Part shown: in pieces, positions 17,289-34,582 of the stretch
How positions within the stretch are numbered: the stretch's first letter is position 1
How the letters are laid out: every line of letters begins with the position of its first letter
Assembly (NCBI GenBank): GCA_900546145.1
Contig: URBN01000003.1
Span: 95,878 to 159,877 of the forward strand
Direction of reading: 5' to 3'
DNA length: 64,000 bases
Source: an uncultured Desulfovibrio sp.
GTDB taxonomy: Bacteria > Desulfobacterota > Desulfovibrionia > Desulfovibrionales > Desulfovibrionaceae
The notes under the pieces: model-generated
Seen by the model: the letters and a program-made list of their open reading frames with translations, nothing else
What the model was told of the DNA's origin: nothing
The model's database searches: none
Program-made: the position numbers and the translations under genes

Positions 17289-18062
17289 ATGGCGCGTGTC
17301 ATATGCGTAGCTAACCAGAAAGGCGGTGTGGGGAAGACCACCACATCCATCAATCTTTCCGCGGCGCTGGCAGTGATGGAAAAAAAGACGCTGCTCATCG
17401 ACTGCGATCCCCAGGCCAACACCACGAGCGGACTCGGGGTGGACCAGGAAGCCATCGAAAACGATCTCTATTCCACCTTCTATAATCCGACAAGGGAGAG
17501 CGTCCACAGATCCACCCAGAAGACGCGGACCCGCTTTCTGGATCTCATCCCTGCCAGCATCAGCCTGGTCGGCGTGGAAGTCGAACTGGCCACGGAAATA
17601 GCCAGGGAGCAGTACCTGAAAACCGTCATCGACCAGGTGAGGGACGAATATGAGTTCATCGTGCTGGACTGCCCGCCGTCCCTCGGCATTCTGACGCTTA
17701 ATGCCCTGTGCGCGGCCACGGAACTTCTCATTCCCCTCCAGTGCGAGTTCTTCGCCCTGGAAGGCATAGCCAAGCTCCTGGACACTTACACGAAGGTGAA
17801 GCAGAAGCTCAATCCGCAGCTCGCCATTCTGGGCATCCTGCTGACCATGTTTGACCAGAGAAACCGCATCTCGCGCGACGTCAGGGAAGACGTGAAGTCG
17901 AAGATGCCGGCCTATCTGCTCAACACCATCATCCCCCGCAATGTCAGGCTTTCCGAAGCGCCAAGCTACGGAAAGTCGATCATCTACTACGACATCAAAT
18001 CCAAGGGTGCGCAGGCCTACCTGCAGCTCGCCCAGGAAGTTGCCGTACGGAAGGCCATCTAG
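17289..18062 (+). CDS. parA: Chromosome partitioning ATPase ParA
   Basis: A 257-residue ParA/Soj ATPase that segregates the replication origin with ParB bound at parS. The deviant Walker A motif KGGVGKTTT carries both lysines (Lys11 and Lys16), Walker A' is LLIDCDPQANTTSGLG, and Walker B is VLDCPPSLG. It lacks an N-terminal helix-turn-helix, as expected for chromosomal ParA. The ATG at 17289 is preferred because GGAGGAAGGAG lies upstream; the longer form would begin inside parS site 2. Its stop codon overlaps that of the convergent zinc-ribbon gene in a shared CTAG. Confidence 0.97.
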   Translation: MARVICVANQKGGVGKTTTSINLSAALAVMEKKTLLIDCDPQANTTSGLGVDQEAIENDLYSTFYNPTRESVHRSTQKTRTRFLDLIPASISLVGVEVELATEIAREQYLKTVIDQVRDEYEFIVLDCPPSLGILTLNALCAATELLIPLQCEFFALEGIAKLLDTYTKVKQKLNPQLAILGILLTMFDQRNRISRDVREDVKSKMPAYLLNTIIPRNVRLSEAPSYGKSIIYYDIKSKGAQAYLQLAQEVAVRKAI

Positions 18063-18595
18063 TCTTTCCTGGCGGCAGGCGTGAACTCCGTGACCATCTT
18101 ATCCTTGAAATGCTTCTGCCTGATGGTGCAGCCGCACTGTGCGCAGTGGAACACCAGAAGGCCGCCCATGTTGGCATTCGAAAGCAGGAAGGGATGGAAC
18201 GGGTCAGTGCGCCAGTCCTCCGTCTCGCTGCCGCAGACCGGGCACTTCACGGCCGGAGAATACTCGTACGGGAAATCCCACGAATCCATGAACCTGCGGA
18301 AATCATCCAGAGGTTCGGATTTGACCACACCGTTCTGCATATTGAGTTCCTCCTCGCCGATATGAAGGTCGCGGCGCACCAGGTTCCAGAGTTCGCGGCT
18401 CAGGATGAAAGCATAGGGCTTGCCGTCGGCGCCGTTCACGCTGGACAGGTGATGCCCGTCCTCAGCGGAGAGCTCGGCGTTGGCTTGTTCTATGGTTTCA
18501 GCGCAGTGCATGGCCAGCTCCAGGGAAATGACGAAAAACTCGTCCGTGGAATGGCTGTCGATCATATGAAGAATGTGTTTGCCGGGTTTGAACAT
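18059..18595 (-). CDS. Zinc-ribbon-containing protein of unknown function between parA and parB
   Basis: A 178-residue protein in reverse orientation inside the par locus. The N-terminal half is acidic and helical (SLELAMHCAETIEQANAEL). The C-terminal half has two cysteine pairs, CPVC and CAQCGC, about 36 residues apart, suggesting one zinc ribbon. GGAGG lies eight bases before the ATG, which supports translation. I know no function for it. Its position between parA and parB, with convergent overlap of parA, means it must be transcribed against the partition genes. Confidence 0.75.
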   Translation of the reverse strand: MFKPGKHILHMIDSHSTDEFFVISLELAMHCAETIEQANAELSAEDGHHLSSVNGADGKPYAFILSRELWNLVRRDLHIGEEELNMQNGVVKSEPLDDFRRFMDSWDFPYEYSPAVKCPVCGSETEDWRTDPFHPFLLSNANMGGLLVFHCAQCGCTIRQKHFKDKMVTEFTPAARKD

Positions 18596-18661
18596 ATTTC
18601 ACTCCTCCAGGCGTTTTGCACAGTGAAATCAGAAAAGAATCAATAGTCAAGGATCTGAGCA

Positions 18662-19636
18662 ATGATGAACAAGGGTTTGGGGAGAGGGCTCAGCGCCCTC
18701 ATTCCCGGAAATATGACTCCGGGAAACGGAGAACGGAAAAAAGACGGTATGACGGTCCTCGTACCCATATCGAACGTCAGACCGAACGTCAGGCAGCCCC
18801 GCAAGACTATCCCTCAGGATTCCCTGGAAGAACTCGCCGCGTCCATACGCAGCCAGGGCATCATCCAGCCGCTCATCGTGCGCGAAACCGGAACCCCCGG
18901 CAGCTATGAAATCATTGCGGGCGAGCGCCGCTGGCGCGCTGCCCGTCTGGCCGGGCTCAGGGAAGTGCCCGTGCTGATCCGTTCCATGTCCGATGAGGAC
19001 GTCATGATAGTGGCCCTCGTGGAAAATCTGCAGCGCGAGGATCTCAATCCCGCGGAAGAGGCCAGGGCCATCCAGGAACTCAAGAACAAACTCAGCCTGA
19101 CCCAGGAGGATCTCGCCAAGAAGCTCGGAAAGAGCCGCTCCCGCATCGCCAACAGCCTGCGCCTCCTGCAGCTTCCCGAAGAAGCGCTCACGAGCCTCGA
19201 GAAGGGCGCGATCAGCGCGGGACACGCCCGCTGCCTCCTCTCCGTGGCTGAGGACGCCGCGGCCTGCCGCATCCTGCTCGATCACATGCTGAAGGACAGA
19301 CTCTCCGTGCGCGCCTCAGAAGACGCAGTCAGTGCATGGAAGAAGACCGGCCGCATGCCCTGGAATGAAACGGAGGCAGCAGAACATCCGGTCCGCCCGG
19401 CTCCGGCCCGCCGGAGCGGAGAATTCAAAAAAATCGAGCAGCACCTCTCCACGCTCCTGCACTGCCGCACCCGGATTTCCGGTACGCCCCAGAAGGGACG
19501 CGTGAGCCTCGCCTACAAAAGCGAGGAGGAGCTTCTGCGCATTCTCTCGACACTCGGACTCGATGGCCGGGCTGAAGAAGCCGGAACTGAATCCGGTGCG
19601 GACGGAACAGCCGGGGAAAAAGAGGACAACGCCTAG
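18662..19636 (+). CDS. parB: Chromosome partitioning protein ParB
   Basis: A 324-residue ParB CTPase. The opening [11 protein letters not shown] is the usual N-terminal ParA-interaction peptide. The CTP-binding blocks are [22 protein letters not shown] and [10 protein letters not shown], and the helix-turn-helix [20 protein letters not shown] binds parS. The C-terminal dimerisation segment follows a Pro/Ala/Arg-rich linker (about residues 235-265). It is separated from parA by an inverted gene, so it is likely to have its own promoter in 18596-18661. Its stop overlaps that of rsmB in a shared CTAG. Confidence 0.96.
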   Translation: MMNKGLGRGLSALIPGNMTPGNGERKKDGMTVLVPISNVRPNVRQPRKTIPQDSLEELAASIRSQGIIQPLIVRETGTPGSYEIIAGERRWRAARLAGLREVPVLIRSMSDEDVMIVALVENLQREDLNPAEEARAIQELKNKLSLTQEDLAKKLGKSRSRIANSLRLLQLPEEALTSLEKGAISAGHARCLLSVAEDAAACRILLDHMLKDRLSVRASEDAVSAWKKTGRMPWNETEAAEHPVRPAPARRSGEFKKIEQHLSTLLHCRTRISGTPQKGRVSLAYKSEEELLRILSTLGLDGRAEEAGTESGADGTAGEKEDNA

Positions 19637-20964
19637 ATAACGGTCAGCCTGGCTCCGTACATGCCCTCCAGGGGCGAGTCCACGGGCGTTTTCCACTCCG
19701 CCTCGATACGGCAGAGGCCCTCACTCTCGGCCTTTCTGACCACGTCCTCGTTTTCCGCGCGGTTCACGGTGCAGGTCATATAAAAGAGAGAAGCGCCCTT
19801 TCCGGAAAGGGCCGCGGCCTTTGCCAGAATGCGCTCCTGCAGCGCCGCGTACGCGGCAAAGTCCTGCTTTCTTCTGCGTATGTCAGGACGTCTCGCGAGC
19901 ACGCCGAGCCCTGAGCAGGGCACATCCAGAAGCACGTCTCCGGGAGCCTTCGCGAGAGGCGGGCAGGAGGCGTCGGCGAGGAAAAGAAGCGGCTTTCCTA
20001 TCCCCAGGCGGGCGCACTCGGCAGGAAGGTGCCGCAGGCGGCTGAAGGAGCAGTCCGAGGCCGCAGCGACCACGCGTCCCGCCTCAATAAGAGCCGTGGT
20101 TTTGCCGCCGAAACCGGCGCAGGCGTCCCAGATCGGGGCATCGTGCCGGAGCAGCCCCGTTTCGGCCATCACGCAGAGACTCGCCCCCTGCTGGAACGAG
20201 AGCGCGCCATCCTTCTGCAGGGAAGTGAGGTCCATCCTGCCGGAAAGACCGAGGCCGCCTTCAGGCACATAAACGCCCGCGCTTTCCCCTGCCGCGCCCG
20301 GAAGCGGAAGAGCGCCGGCCTCAAGGAGCTTTTCTCTGAGATTTTCCCAGCCCGGCCTCGAGGAATTCACGCGGATTCCGGCGCAGGGACGGGCAAAGGA
20401 TTTCTTCATGAGCGCTATGGCCGTCTCCCTGCCTTCCTGGACAAGCCAGAGGCGGGCCGCTTCTTCAGGCAGGCTGTAGAAGCGGCAGAGCGCCGGAAAA
20501 TCGTCAGCCTCTCCCTTCAGGCGGTAAAAATCAGGAGAGAGCGGCGCACTGCCCATACGCTGAAGCGAACGCAGGGCGCCGTTAGCCACGCGGTCGAGCC
20601 CCTTCCCAAAGAGCCGGCGCACATCGGACACGGTTCCGTTCACAATGGCATGGGCAGGCGCGTGCTCCTCGAAAAGAAGGGCGCAGGCTGCCGTCTTCAC
20701 GGCAAGAAGGAAAAGAGCGGGGAGTTTATCCGCACGGGGAAAAAGACGGCGCAGGACAAAGTCCAGACGGATATCCGCGCGCAGAACGGAATAAACGAGA
20801 TCCGTGGCCTGCCTCTTCACGGAAGGTGGCAGGTCGGGATCCCCAAGGGACCGGGAAAGCGCCTGCTGCACAGGCATGCCATCACCGGTGAGAAGAAGCG
20901 CCCGAAGGGAAACGCTGCGCGCGGAGGGGGCAAGGCGACCCAGGAGGGAAAACGGATTTGCCAT
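19633..20964 (-). CDS. rsmB: RsmB-family rRNA cytosine-5 methyltransferase
   Basis: A 443-residue protein with an N-terminal NusB-like helical domain (about residues 15-140) and a C-terminal RNA m5C methyltransferase domain. The two catalytic cysteine motifs are DVPCSGLGVLARRPDIR and YMTCTVNRAENEDVV. The family methylates C967 of 16S rRNA. The SAM loop region ACAGFGGKTTALIE has Ala-Gly-Phe-Gly-Gly-Lys rather than the usual Ala-Pro-Gly-Gly-Lys, a mild departure. It follows fmt by four bases in the same transcript, the classical def-fmt-rsmB order. Confidence 0.9.
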   Translation of the reverse strand: MANPFSLLGRLAPSARSVSLRALLLTGDGMPVQQALSRSLGDPDLPPSVKRQATDLVYSVLRADIRLDFVLRRLFPRADKLPALFLLAVKTAACALLFEEHAPAHAIVNGTVSDVRRLFGKGLDRVANGALRSLQRMGSAPLSPDFYRLKGEADDFPALCRFYSLPEEAARLWLVQEGRETAIALMKKSFARPCAGIRVNSSRPGWENLREKLLEAGALPLPGAAGESAGVYVPEGGLGLSGRMDLTSLQKDGALSFQQGASLCVMAETGLLRHDAPIWDACAGFGGKTTALIEAGRVVAAASDCSFSRLRHLPAECARLGIGKPLLFLADASCPPLAKAPGDVLLDVPCSGLGVLARRPDIRRRKQDFAAYAALQERILAKAAALSGKGASLFYMTCTVNRAENEDVVRKAESEGLCRIEAEWKTPVDSPLEGMYGARLTVI

Positions 20965-20968
20965 GCCG

Positions 20969-21967
20969 CTACCCGGCCGCGCCCTGCGGCGGAAGGGCCT
21001 CTCCTATGACCGTGGGGCCGGAGAGGGAAAGACGCAGGCCGTTAATATAGGAAGCCGCGTCCATGGATTTTTTGCCGCCAGGCCTGATGCGCACCACGCG
21101 GAGGAGCCCGTCAGGGCAGGCCACGAAAAGCTTCTTTCTTGTGGCCACGATGGATCCGGCCGGATACGTTTCCTCTCCGGCTTCGGGCACGGCCTCCTCA
21201 ATGATGACGGACACGGGATCGGCCTCCCCTATGCGGAAGAGGGCGTGGGCCGCGGGATCGGGCGTGAGGCCGCGGATAAGGGCATCCACGCTCTTCACGG
21301 GCTTTGAAAAATCCACGTGGCTTTCGGCCTTGGTCACCTTGGCCGCGTAGGTGGCGAGGCTCCCGTCCTGTTCGTGTTCTACGGCGCGGCCTTCCGCGAT
21401 GTCGCGGAGCACGCCGCGCAGGAGCGGGGCGGACACGGCGGCGAGTTCGCCAAAGAGCGATCCCGTGGTGCCGCGGCCCACAGGCACTTCCTTCTGGGCG
21501 TAGAAGGGGCCGCAGTCGAGGCCTGCCGTCATGCGCATGATGCTGACGCCGATGGTCTCACATCCGTCCATAATGGCCCGCTGCACGGGCGCCGCGCCGC
21601 GGTAGGCCGGCAGAAGGGATGTATGCACGTTAACCGGGGCGAGCCGGGCCGCATCGAGCACGGCCTGGGGCAGAATCATGCCGTAGGCCGCCACCACAAG
21701 GAAATCCGGCTCATACGACTGCACGAGCTGAAGCGCCTCTTCCGTCTTCATGGAGGAAGGCTGATGCACGGGGAGTCCCTTCTCCAGCGCCAGGACCTTC
21801 ACGGGCGAGGGCATAAGGCGCCTGCCGCGTCCGGCTTCCCTGTCGGGGCGGGTGAACACGGCCTGCACGGAAAATTCCGGCCACCCGAGAAGGGAGGCCA
21901 GAATATCAGCGGCGAAGGCCGGGGTGCCCATAAAAACTACTTTGCCTGCTTTTGTCTCTTGAGCCAT
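20969..21967 (-). CDS. fmt: Methionyl-tRNA formyltransferase
   Basis: A 332-residue enzyme that formylates initiator Met-tRNA. The N-terminal FMGTPAFAADIL and the catalytic block NVHTSLLPAYRGAAPVQ, followed by MTAGLDCGPFY, are intact, as is the C-terminal OB-like domain. The ATG at 21967 lies within def and overlaps it by 31 bases, with AAGG before it. No ATG, GTG or TTG nearer the conserved FMGTP offers a better site. Coupling with def is typical because deformylase removes the group that Fmt adds. Confidence 0.95.
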   Translation of the reverse strand: MAQETKAGKVVFMGTPAFAADILASLLGWPEFSVQAVFTRPDREAGRGRRLMPSPVKVLALEKGLPVHQPSSMKTEEALQLVQSYEPDFLVVAAYGMILPQAVLDAARLAPVNVHTSLLPAYRGAAPVQRAIMDGCETIGVSIMRMTAGLDCGPFYAQKEVPVGRGTTGSLFGELAAVSAPLLRGVLRDIAEGRAVEHEQDGSLATYAAKVTKAESHVDFSKPVKSVDALIRGLTPDPAAHALFRIGEADPVSVIIEEAVPEAGEETYPAGSIVATRKKLFVACPDGLLRVVRIRPGGKKSMDAASYINGLRLSLSGPTVIGEALPPQGAAG

Positions 21968-22458
21968 TTTTTGACCTTGTTGTCATAGAACGCGCGGCGG
22001 ATGCGGCCGATTTTGTCAATGAAGAGCACGCCCTTCAGATGATCGGTCTCGTGCTGGACAATGATGGCCTCGAAGCCGTCGATATCCCTGTCGATGACAT
22101 TGCCGTCGAGATCGAGGGCCTTCAGGTGAATGGTTTCGGAACGGAGCACGTCGGCGCGGAAGTCCATGGGGACGGAGAGGCAGCCTTCCTTCTCGCTGAC
22201 AATCTCCCTGCCCGTGAGGGTGACTTCGGGGTTGATGATGACGTGCGGCTGCTTCGGCTCGTCCTTGCCCGCGGGATCGTAGACAACCATATTAATAAGC
22301 TTCCCCACCTGCGGGGCGGCGAGACCGACACCGGGAGCCTCGTACATGGTTTCGAGCATATCCTTGGCAAGAGTCCGGATTTCGTCGGTGATTTCCGGGA
22401 CGGGAGAGCAGATCTTCCCCAGAATCGGGTCGGGATACAGGACAATCTTGAGTTTCAT
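21937..22458 (-). CDS. def: Peptide deformylase
   Basis: A 173-residue metalloenzyme that removes the N-formyl group from nascent proteins. All three motifs are present: GVGLAAPQ (residues 43-50), EGCLSVP with the metal ligand Cys93, and QHETDH with His136, Glu137 and His140. A Lys-rich C-terminal tail (KVKKWLKRQKQAK) extends past the core and is encoded in the overlap with fmt. The leader contains a GAACCGGAAAG/CTTTCCGGTTC inverted repeat at 22476-22510. It is probably separated from aspS by the terminator upstream. Confidence 0.96.
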   Translation of the reverse strand: MKLKIVLYPDPILGKICSPVPEITDEIRTLAKDMLETMYEAPGVGLAAPQVGKLINMVVYDPAGKDEPKQPHVIINPEVTLTGREIVSEKEGCLSVPMDFRADVLRSETIHLKALDLDGNVIDRDIDGFEAIIVQHETDHLKGVLFIDKIGRIRRAFYDNKVKKWLKRQKQAK

Positions 22459-22512
22459 GGGTCCACCTTAAAGACGAACCGGAAAGAACAGCGTGTGTCC
22501 TTTCCGGTTCTG

Positions 22513-22545
22513 CAAAAAGAGATACCGGAGCCCCAGGGGCTCCGG
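22513..22545 (-). terminator. Rho-independent terminator downstream of aspS
   Basis: CCGGAGCCCC pairs perfectly with GGGGCTCCGG around a single A and is followed on the minus strand by TATCTCTTTTT. It lies between aspS and def. Confidence 0.85.
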
Positions 22546-22557
22546 ACACGGGTATTT

Positions 22558-24414
22558 CTACTTGCCGCTTGCGTCGTTTTCCTGGGCCTTCTTCTTGTCC
22601 GGGGTTTCGCGCAGGCGCAGGCCGAGTTCGCGCAGCTGCAGGGCCGCGACTTCGCTGGGCGCGTCGGTCATGAGACAGGTCGCCTTCTGGGTCTTGGGGA
22701 AGGCGATGACGTCACGGATGCTCTCGGAATGGGAGAGCAGCATGACCAGACGGTCGAGGCCGAAGGCGAGGCCGCCGTGCGGCGGAGCGCCGAACTCAAG
22801 GGCGTGGAGCAGGAAGCCGAACTGCTTCTCGGCGCGCTCCTCGGTAAAGCCGAGTTCCTTGAACATGCGGCGCTGGGTTTCGGCGGAATGGATACGGATG
22901 GATCCGCCGCCCACTTCGTTGCCGTTGAGGATCATGTCGTAGGCGCGGGCCTTGGTGTGGGCCGGATCCGAGGTCATCTTCTCGAGATGGCCGGGCATGG
23001 GCGCCGTGAAGGGATGATGGCAGGCCACCCAGCGGTGCTCGTCCTTGTCGTACTCGAAGAGCGGGAACTCGGTAACCCAGAGGAAGTTGAACTTGTCCTG
23101 GGGGATGAGGCCCATCTTGTCGGCAATGTGCACGCGCAGGTTGCCGAGGGCGGCGTTGACCATTTCGGGATCGCCTGCCTGGAAGAAGCAGAGGTCGCCG
23201 GGTTTAAGGCCGAGACGGTCACGGATGGCTTCCTTCTCGCTGTCGGAGAGGAACTTGACGATGGGCGACTGCCAGTCGGTTTCGGACTTGACCTTGATCC
23301 ACGCGAGGCCCTGGGCGCCGTAGATGCGCACAAACTCGGTGAAGCCGTCGATATCCTTGCGGGTCAGCTTTTCGCCGCCGTCCACTTTGATGGCCTTGAC
23401 CATGGCGGCCTGGGCGAAGAGCTTGAAGCCGGAACCGCGGGTGGCGTCCGTGAGGTCCACGAGCTCCATGCCGAAGCGGGTATCAGGCTTGTCCACGCCG
23501 AAGCGGCGCATGGATTCGTCCCAGGTCATACGCTTGAAGGGCACGGGCACTTCCACGTTGAAGATATCGTGGAAGACGCGTCTGATGAGATTTTCGGCCA
23601 CGGTCATGACGTCCTCTTCGCGGACGAAGCTCATTTCCATGTCGACCTGGGTGAATTCGGGCTGGCGGTCAGCGCGCAGATCCTCGTCACGGAAGCAGCG
23701 CACGATCTGGAAATACTTTTCGAAGCCGGCGCACATGAGCAGCTGCTTGAAGAGCTGGGGAGACTGGGGCAGGGCGTAGAACTCGCCCTGGTTGAGGCGG
23801 CTCGGCACGAGGAAGTCGCGGGCGCCCTCGGGCGTGGACTTGGTCAGGAAAGGCGTCTCGATTTCAATGAATCCGCTCTCGTCGAAGAAGCGGCGGATGG
23901 ACTGCATGACGCGGTGCCTGAGGATGAGGTTCTTCTGCATGCAGGGACGGCGCAGATCGAGATAGCGCCAGGTGAGGCGCAGGTTCTCGCCGGCGTCGCA
24001 GCGGTCCTCGATGGCGAAGGGCGGAGTCTTGGAAGTGTTGAGCAGCTTCCAGTCGCTGACCACGACCTCGATCTCACCGGTTTTGAGGTTGGGGTTGGTC
24101 ATGCCCTCGGGCCTCGGACGCACCTTGCCCCTGATGGCGATGACGTACTCGAGGCGGAGAATGCCGGCGCGCTCATGGGCTTCGGCATTGAAGTCAGGAG
24201 AGAAGACAACCTGGGTCAGGCCTTCGCGGTCGCGCAGGTCGACGAAGATAAGCCCGCCGTGGTCGCGGCGGAACTGCACCCAGCCCATGAGGCAGACTTC
24301 CCTGCCGTTGTCGGCAAGGGTCAGCTCAGAGCAGCTGTGGGTGCGCTTCCAGTCACCGAGCTCGGTGACGTACTTATAATGCTCCAGCTGGAGATCCTGA
24401 ATCTGATCAGACAT
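22558..24414 (-). CDS. aspS: Aspartate--tRNA ligase
   Basis: A 618-residue class IIb synthetase of the long bacterial type. It has an N-terminal OB anticodon-binding domain ([20 protein letters not shown]), the catalytic core with motif 2 [21 protein letters not shown], an inserted GAD domain, and motif 3 [13 protein letters not shown] near the C-terminus. Whether it is discriminating or also charges tRNA-Asn cannot be decided here because gatCAB and asnS are not in the window. The start lies two bases after the hisS stop, so translation is probably coupled. Confidence 0.97.
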   Translation of the reverse strand: MSDQIQDLQLEHYKYVTELGDWKRTHSCSELTLADNGREVCLMGWVQFRRDHGGLIFVDLRDREGLTQVVFSPDFNAEAHERAGILRLEYVIAIRGKVRPRPEGMTNPNLKTGEIEVVVSDWKLLNTSKTPPFAIEDRCDAGENLRLTWRYLDLRRPCMQKNLILRHRVMQSIRRFFDESGFIEIETPFLTKSTPEGARDFLVPSRLNQGEFYALPQSPQLFKQLLMCAGFEKYFQIVRCFRDEDLRADRQPEFTQVDMEMSFVREEDVMTVAENLIRRVFHDIFNVEVPVPFKRMTWDESMRRFGVDKPDTRFGMELVDLTDATRGSGFKLFAQAAMVKAIKVDGGEKLTRKDIDGFTEFVRIYGAQGLAWIKVKSETDWQSPIVKFLSDSEKEAIRDRLGLKPGDLCFFQAGDPEMVNAALGNLRVHIADKMGLIPQDKFNFLWVTEFPLFEYDKDEHRWVACHHPFTAPMPGHLEKMTSDPAHTKARAYDMILNGNEVGGGSIRIHSAETQRRMFKELGFTEERAEKQFGFLLHALEFGAPPHGGLAFGLDRLVMLLSHSESIRDVIAFPKTQKATCLMTDAPSEVAALQLRELGLRLRETPDKKKAQENDASGK

Positions 24415-24416
24415 GA

Positions 24417-25661
24417 CTAATCCTTCGTTGAAATATAGGAGGCGAGGTTTTCCACGGCCACCTCTTCCTGGTTTCCGTTGTCCATGTTCTTCACCGCGCA
24501 GACATTGCGGGCAAGTTCGTCGCTGCCAATGATGATGGCGTAGCGCGCTCCCGATTTGCCGGCCTGGCGCATGGCGGCCTTCATGCTCGAGGAGGCGTAG
24601 CCGAGCTCGCCGGTGAGGCCGGCCAGCCTGAGCCCGCGGGAGACCCGGTAGGCGAGGCCGTAGCAGGAAGGATCGAGGGAAACAGTGTAAAAATCGGGTT
24701 TCTTCGGAGCCGGGCTCTTCATGAGGAGAGCGAGGCGTTCCATGCCGCAGGCGAAGCCCACGCCGGGGACGTCGGGACCGCCGAGGCTCTTGATGAGGCC
24801 GTCATAGCGTCCGCCGCCGGCCACGGCCGTCTGGGCGCCGATATCATCGCTCTGCAGCTCAAAGGTGGTGCGGCAGTAGTAGTCGAGGCCGCGCACCAGA
24901 TGATCGTCCTGCATGAAGGCAATGCCGCTGTCCTTCAGAAGGCCGGTTACCGTCTCATAGTGCTCACGGCACTCGGGGCAGTTGTAATCGAGAATGCGCG
25001 GGGCATCCTTCATGAAGTCCTGCTGGGAATCCTTCTTGCAGTCGAGCACGCGCAGGGGATTGGTGTGCAGACGGCGCTGGCAGTCCTCGCAGAGTTCGCT
25101 CTCATGCTTTTCGAGATAGGCGATGAGGGCTTCCCTGTACTTCGGACGGCATTCGGAGCAGCCCAGGCTGTTAAGGCGCAGGGTCAGCCTGCCGATGCCG
25201 AGGCTCGTGATGAACTGCTCGAGCAGGGAGATGACATCGGCGTCGGCGAGGGGGCTCGCGGAGCCGAGAAGCTCGCAGTCAATCTGGTGGAACTGGCGCA
25301 TGCGGCCCTTCTGGGGACGCTCGTGGCGGAACATGGGACCGAAGGTGTAGAGGCGCGAGACCTGCTCCTTCGAATTCAGGCTGGCCGCGATGTAGGCCCT
25401 CATGATGCCGGCCGTGGCTTCAGGCCTCAGGGAGGTCAGTCTGCCCTTGCCGTCGGGGAATGTGTACATCTCCTTCTGGACCACGTCCGTCTCCTGGCCG
25501 ATGGAGCGGCAGAAAAGATCCGTGTACTCCAGAATGGGAATGCGCACTTCATGGAAGCCATACGTCGGAAAGATGGCCCGGCAGTGTTCTTCCATCATGG
25601 TGAAAACCGAACTTTCCGGCTCAAACATGTCCGCAAAGCCGTTGATGCGAGCGACGCTCAT
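24417..25661 (-). CDS. hisS: Histidine--tRNA ligase
   Basis: A 414-residue class II synthetase. Motif 2 is [15 protein letters not shown], the histidine-specific motif is [14 protein letters not shown], and motif 3 is [11 protein letters not shown] cysteine set (CSEC, CEDC, CPEC plus a further Cys) lies in residues of about 180-240 and looks like a zinc-binding insertion. The ATG at 25661 is chosen because GAGG lies upstream and the conserved fold begins immediately; the longer form overlaps the purF stop region without support. It shares a transcript with aspS. Confidence 0.95.
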   Translation of the reverse strand: MSVARINGFADMFEPESSVFTMMEEHCRAIFPTYGFHEVRIPILEYTDLFCRSIGQETDVVQKEMYTFPDGKGRLTSLRPEATAGIMRAYIAASLNSKEQVSRLYTFGPMFRHERPQKGRMRQFHQIDCELLGSASPLADADVISLLEQFITSLGIGRLTLRLNSLGCSECRPKYREALIAYLEKHESELCEDCQRRLHTNPLRVLDCKKDSQQDFMKDAPRILDYNCPECREHYETVTGLLKDSGIAFMQDDHLVRGLDYYCRTTFELQSDDIGAQTAVAGGGRYDGLIKSLGGPDVPGVGFACGMERLALLMKSPAPKKPDFYTVSLDPSCYGLAYRVSRGLRLAGLTGELGYASSSMKAAMRQAGKSGARYAIIIGSDELARNVCAVKNMDNGNQEEVAVENLASYISTKD

Positions 25662-25683
25662 AAAAACCTCAGAGATATGTAAG

Positions 25684-27084
<1,401 letters not shown>

Positions 27085-27118
27085 TGCGTTTCCTTTGACT
27101 GAGAACCCCGTAAGTGAG

Positions 27119-29623
<2,505 letters not shown>

Positions 29624-29651
29624 GTTATCCTCGTTCTCTCGATAAAATGCG

Positions 29652-33208
<3,557 letters not shown>

Positions 33209-33242
33209 ATTTTTCCCAAAGAATAAGGTATCTGTTTTTCCT

Positions 33243-33252
33243 GTTCGTAACT
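33243..33252. repeat. GTTCGTAACT repeat upstream of dnaN copy 1
   Basis: This ten-base word recurs at 34618-34627, as GTTCGTAACA at 34501-34511, and as GTGCGTAACT at 34458-34467. It precedes both dnaN copies, so it may be a duplicated operator. Confidence 0.55.
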
Positions 33253-33279
33253 TCGATAACTGCCGGTATGTATGGAAAG

Positions 33280-34422
33280 TTATTCTGCTGCCGAGGGCTC
33301 TGTGATCTCGGGCATGGCGATGACGGCGTAATTTTCGTCCGTGTCGGTCTGGAAGGAACAGGGACCGGCTCCGGACGCGATCTTCATGGTCAGGCTGCCG
33401 GTTCCGAAATGGGAGAGCACTTCGGCCAGTTCCCTGGTAACGAAGGAAAGGTGCTCCACCGTGCTCCGGCAGTCTGCCGCGATGGTTTCCGTGGCCGACC
33501 CCGTTGACTTGCCGCTGGAGGCGATGGTCAGGCTGTCTTTCCCGATGCTGATGGCCACGCTGTTCTCGTCCCTGGTGTTGAAAATCAGGCTGCGGGCCAG
33601 GGCGTCGGAGAACTCGCTCCTGCTGACGCGCACGATGGAACAGGTGTCCGCTTTCATCCTGTCAAAGAAAACTGAGTAGTCGGGATAGGCGGACTGCGCA
33701 AGCGGCACACTCACCATATCCCTGCCGCCGCGGTTTCTGATGAAGAAACGCCTGGGGGTGAGGCCGATTTCGATTTCCCCGGGGGAAATGAGCCTTCTGA
33801 TGTCGGCGAGATACTTCTTCTGGATAAGGATGCCTTCCTCAGGAAGTTTTCCGCGCAGGGCGTCATTGGTGATCCTCACCAGGGCGGCGCGGTAGCCGTC
33901 GAGGCCGCAGAAGTCTATCCCGCCGTTCTTCTCCGGATGGATGCACAGGCAGCCCAGGGGGCTGTCTTCGTCATCCTGGATGCAGAAGAAGACGCGGTCG
34001 ATGATATTCACGAGTTCTTCACCGGACCAGATCACGGATCCGGTTCCGGGAAAAGGGATGAGGGGCTGGAACCATTCCCTGTTGCTTGCGGGCAGTTTGT
34101 AGAGCCTGCTTCCCTGGCTGATGACCAGGTTGCGGCCGCGCCTGTCCGTAAACATGTTCACGCTGCCTTCCGGCAGGGCGCGGAGCAGATCCGCGACAGC
34201 TTTTCCGTATACGCCCACGAACCCGTCTTTCTCTACTTCGGCCGGATAGGTGCCGAGGTACTCTGTGTATCCGTTTGAGGCCATGAGCGAAATGCTTTTT
34301 TCAGCCCTGTCGGTTTTGATCCACGTGGTCTTCAGCATGACGGTGGCTGCTCTGGCGGGCGTGACGTTGCCGGCTTTCTGGAGTCCGTCCACGCAGTGTT
34401 CCCTGTTAATAGTTATTTTCAT
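33280..34422 (-). CDS. dnaN: DNA polymerase III sliding clamp, tandem copy 2
   Basis: A 380-residue beta-clamp paralogue immediately upstream of copy 1 on the same strand, separated by 71 bases. It shares long identical stretches with copy 1 (RNLVISQGSRLYKLP-type, [25 protein letters not shown]), so the duplication is fairly recent. It departs at key sites: the DGHR block reads GLDGYRAALV, and the C-terminal pocket segment reads AVIAMPEITEP, so the usual MPMRL motif is lost. The upstream sequence is partly duplicated with the gene. It could be a specialised clamp, a decoy or decaying. No dnaA lies between it and the orientation switch. Confidence 0.9.
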   Translation of the reverse strand: MKITINREHCVDGLQKAGNVTPARAATVMLKTTWIKTDRAEKSISLMASNGYTEYLGTYPAEVEKDGFVGVYGKAVADLLRALPEGSVNMFTDRRGRNLVISQGSRLYKLPASNREWFQPLIPFPGTGSVIWSGEELVNIIDRVFFCIQDDEDSPLGCLCIHPEKNGGIDFCGLDGYRAALVRITNDALRGKLPEEGILIQKKYLADIRRLISPGEIEIGLTPRRFFIRNRGGRDMVSVPLAQSAYPDYSVFFDRMKADTCSIVRVSRSEFSDALARSLIFNTRDENSVAISIGKDSLTIASSGKSTGSATETIAADCRSTVEHLSFVTRELAEVLSHFGTGSLTMKIASGAGPCSFQTDTDENYAVIAMPEITEPSAAE

Positions 34423-34519
34423 ATTTCTTTCAAAGAAGGAAGAATCTCTGTCAAAATGTGCGTAACTAAGATATCTTCCTGTTTTTATTGGATTTTATGA
34501 TGTTCGTAACAGCGCGGAT

Positions 34520-34548
34520 TAGGAACATTGGAATGTGCATTGTTCCTA
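34520..34548. repeat. Inverted repeat TAGGAACA / TGTTCCTA
   Basis: Perfect eight-base arms are separated by 13 bases. Further copies of the GGAAC core lie at 34582-34588, 34671-34677, 34683-34690, 34693-34700 and 34773-34780. Confidence 0.7.
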
Positions 34549-34569
34549 TCTGTCCGGAATTATGAACAT

Positions 34570-34582
34570 TTAGTGACACTAA
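34570..34582. repeat. Palindrome TTAGTGACACTAA
   Basis: A perfect 13-base palindrome with a central A, within the repeat-rich gap. It could be a protein-binding site; nothing more can be said. Confidence 0.55.

Noticed and set aside
21952..24420. An 822-codon plus-strand open frame opposite aspS and def
   Set aside because: It is antisense to two genes with complete catalytic motifs, is rich in His, Glu, Gly, Leu and Val as expected for the mirror of high-GC coding, and has no family motif.
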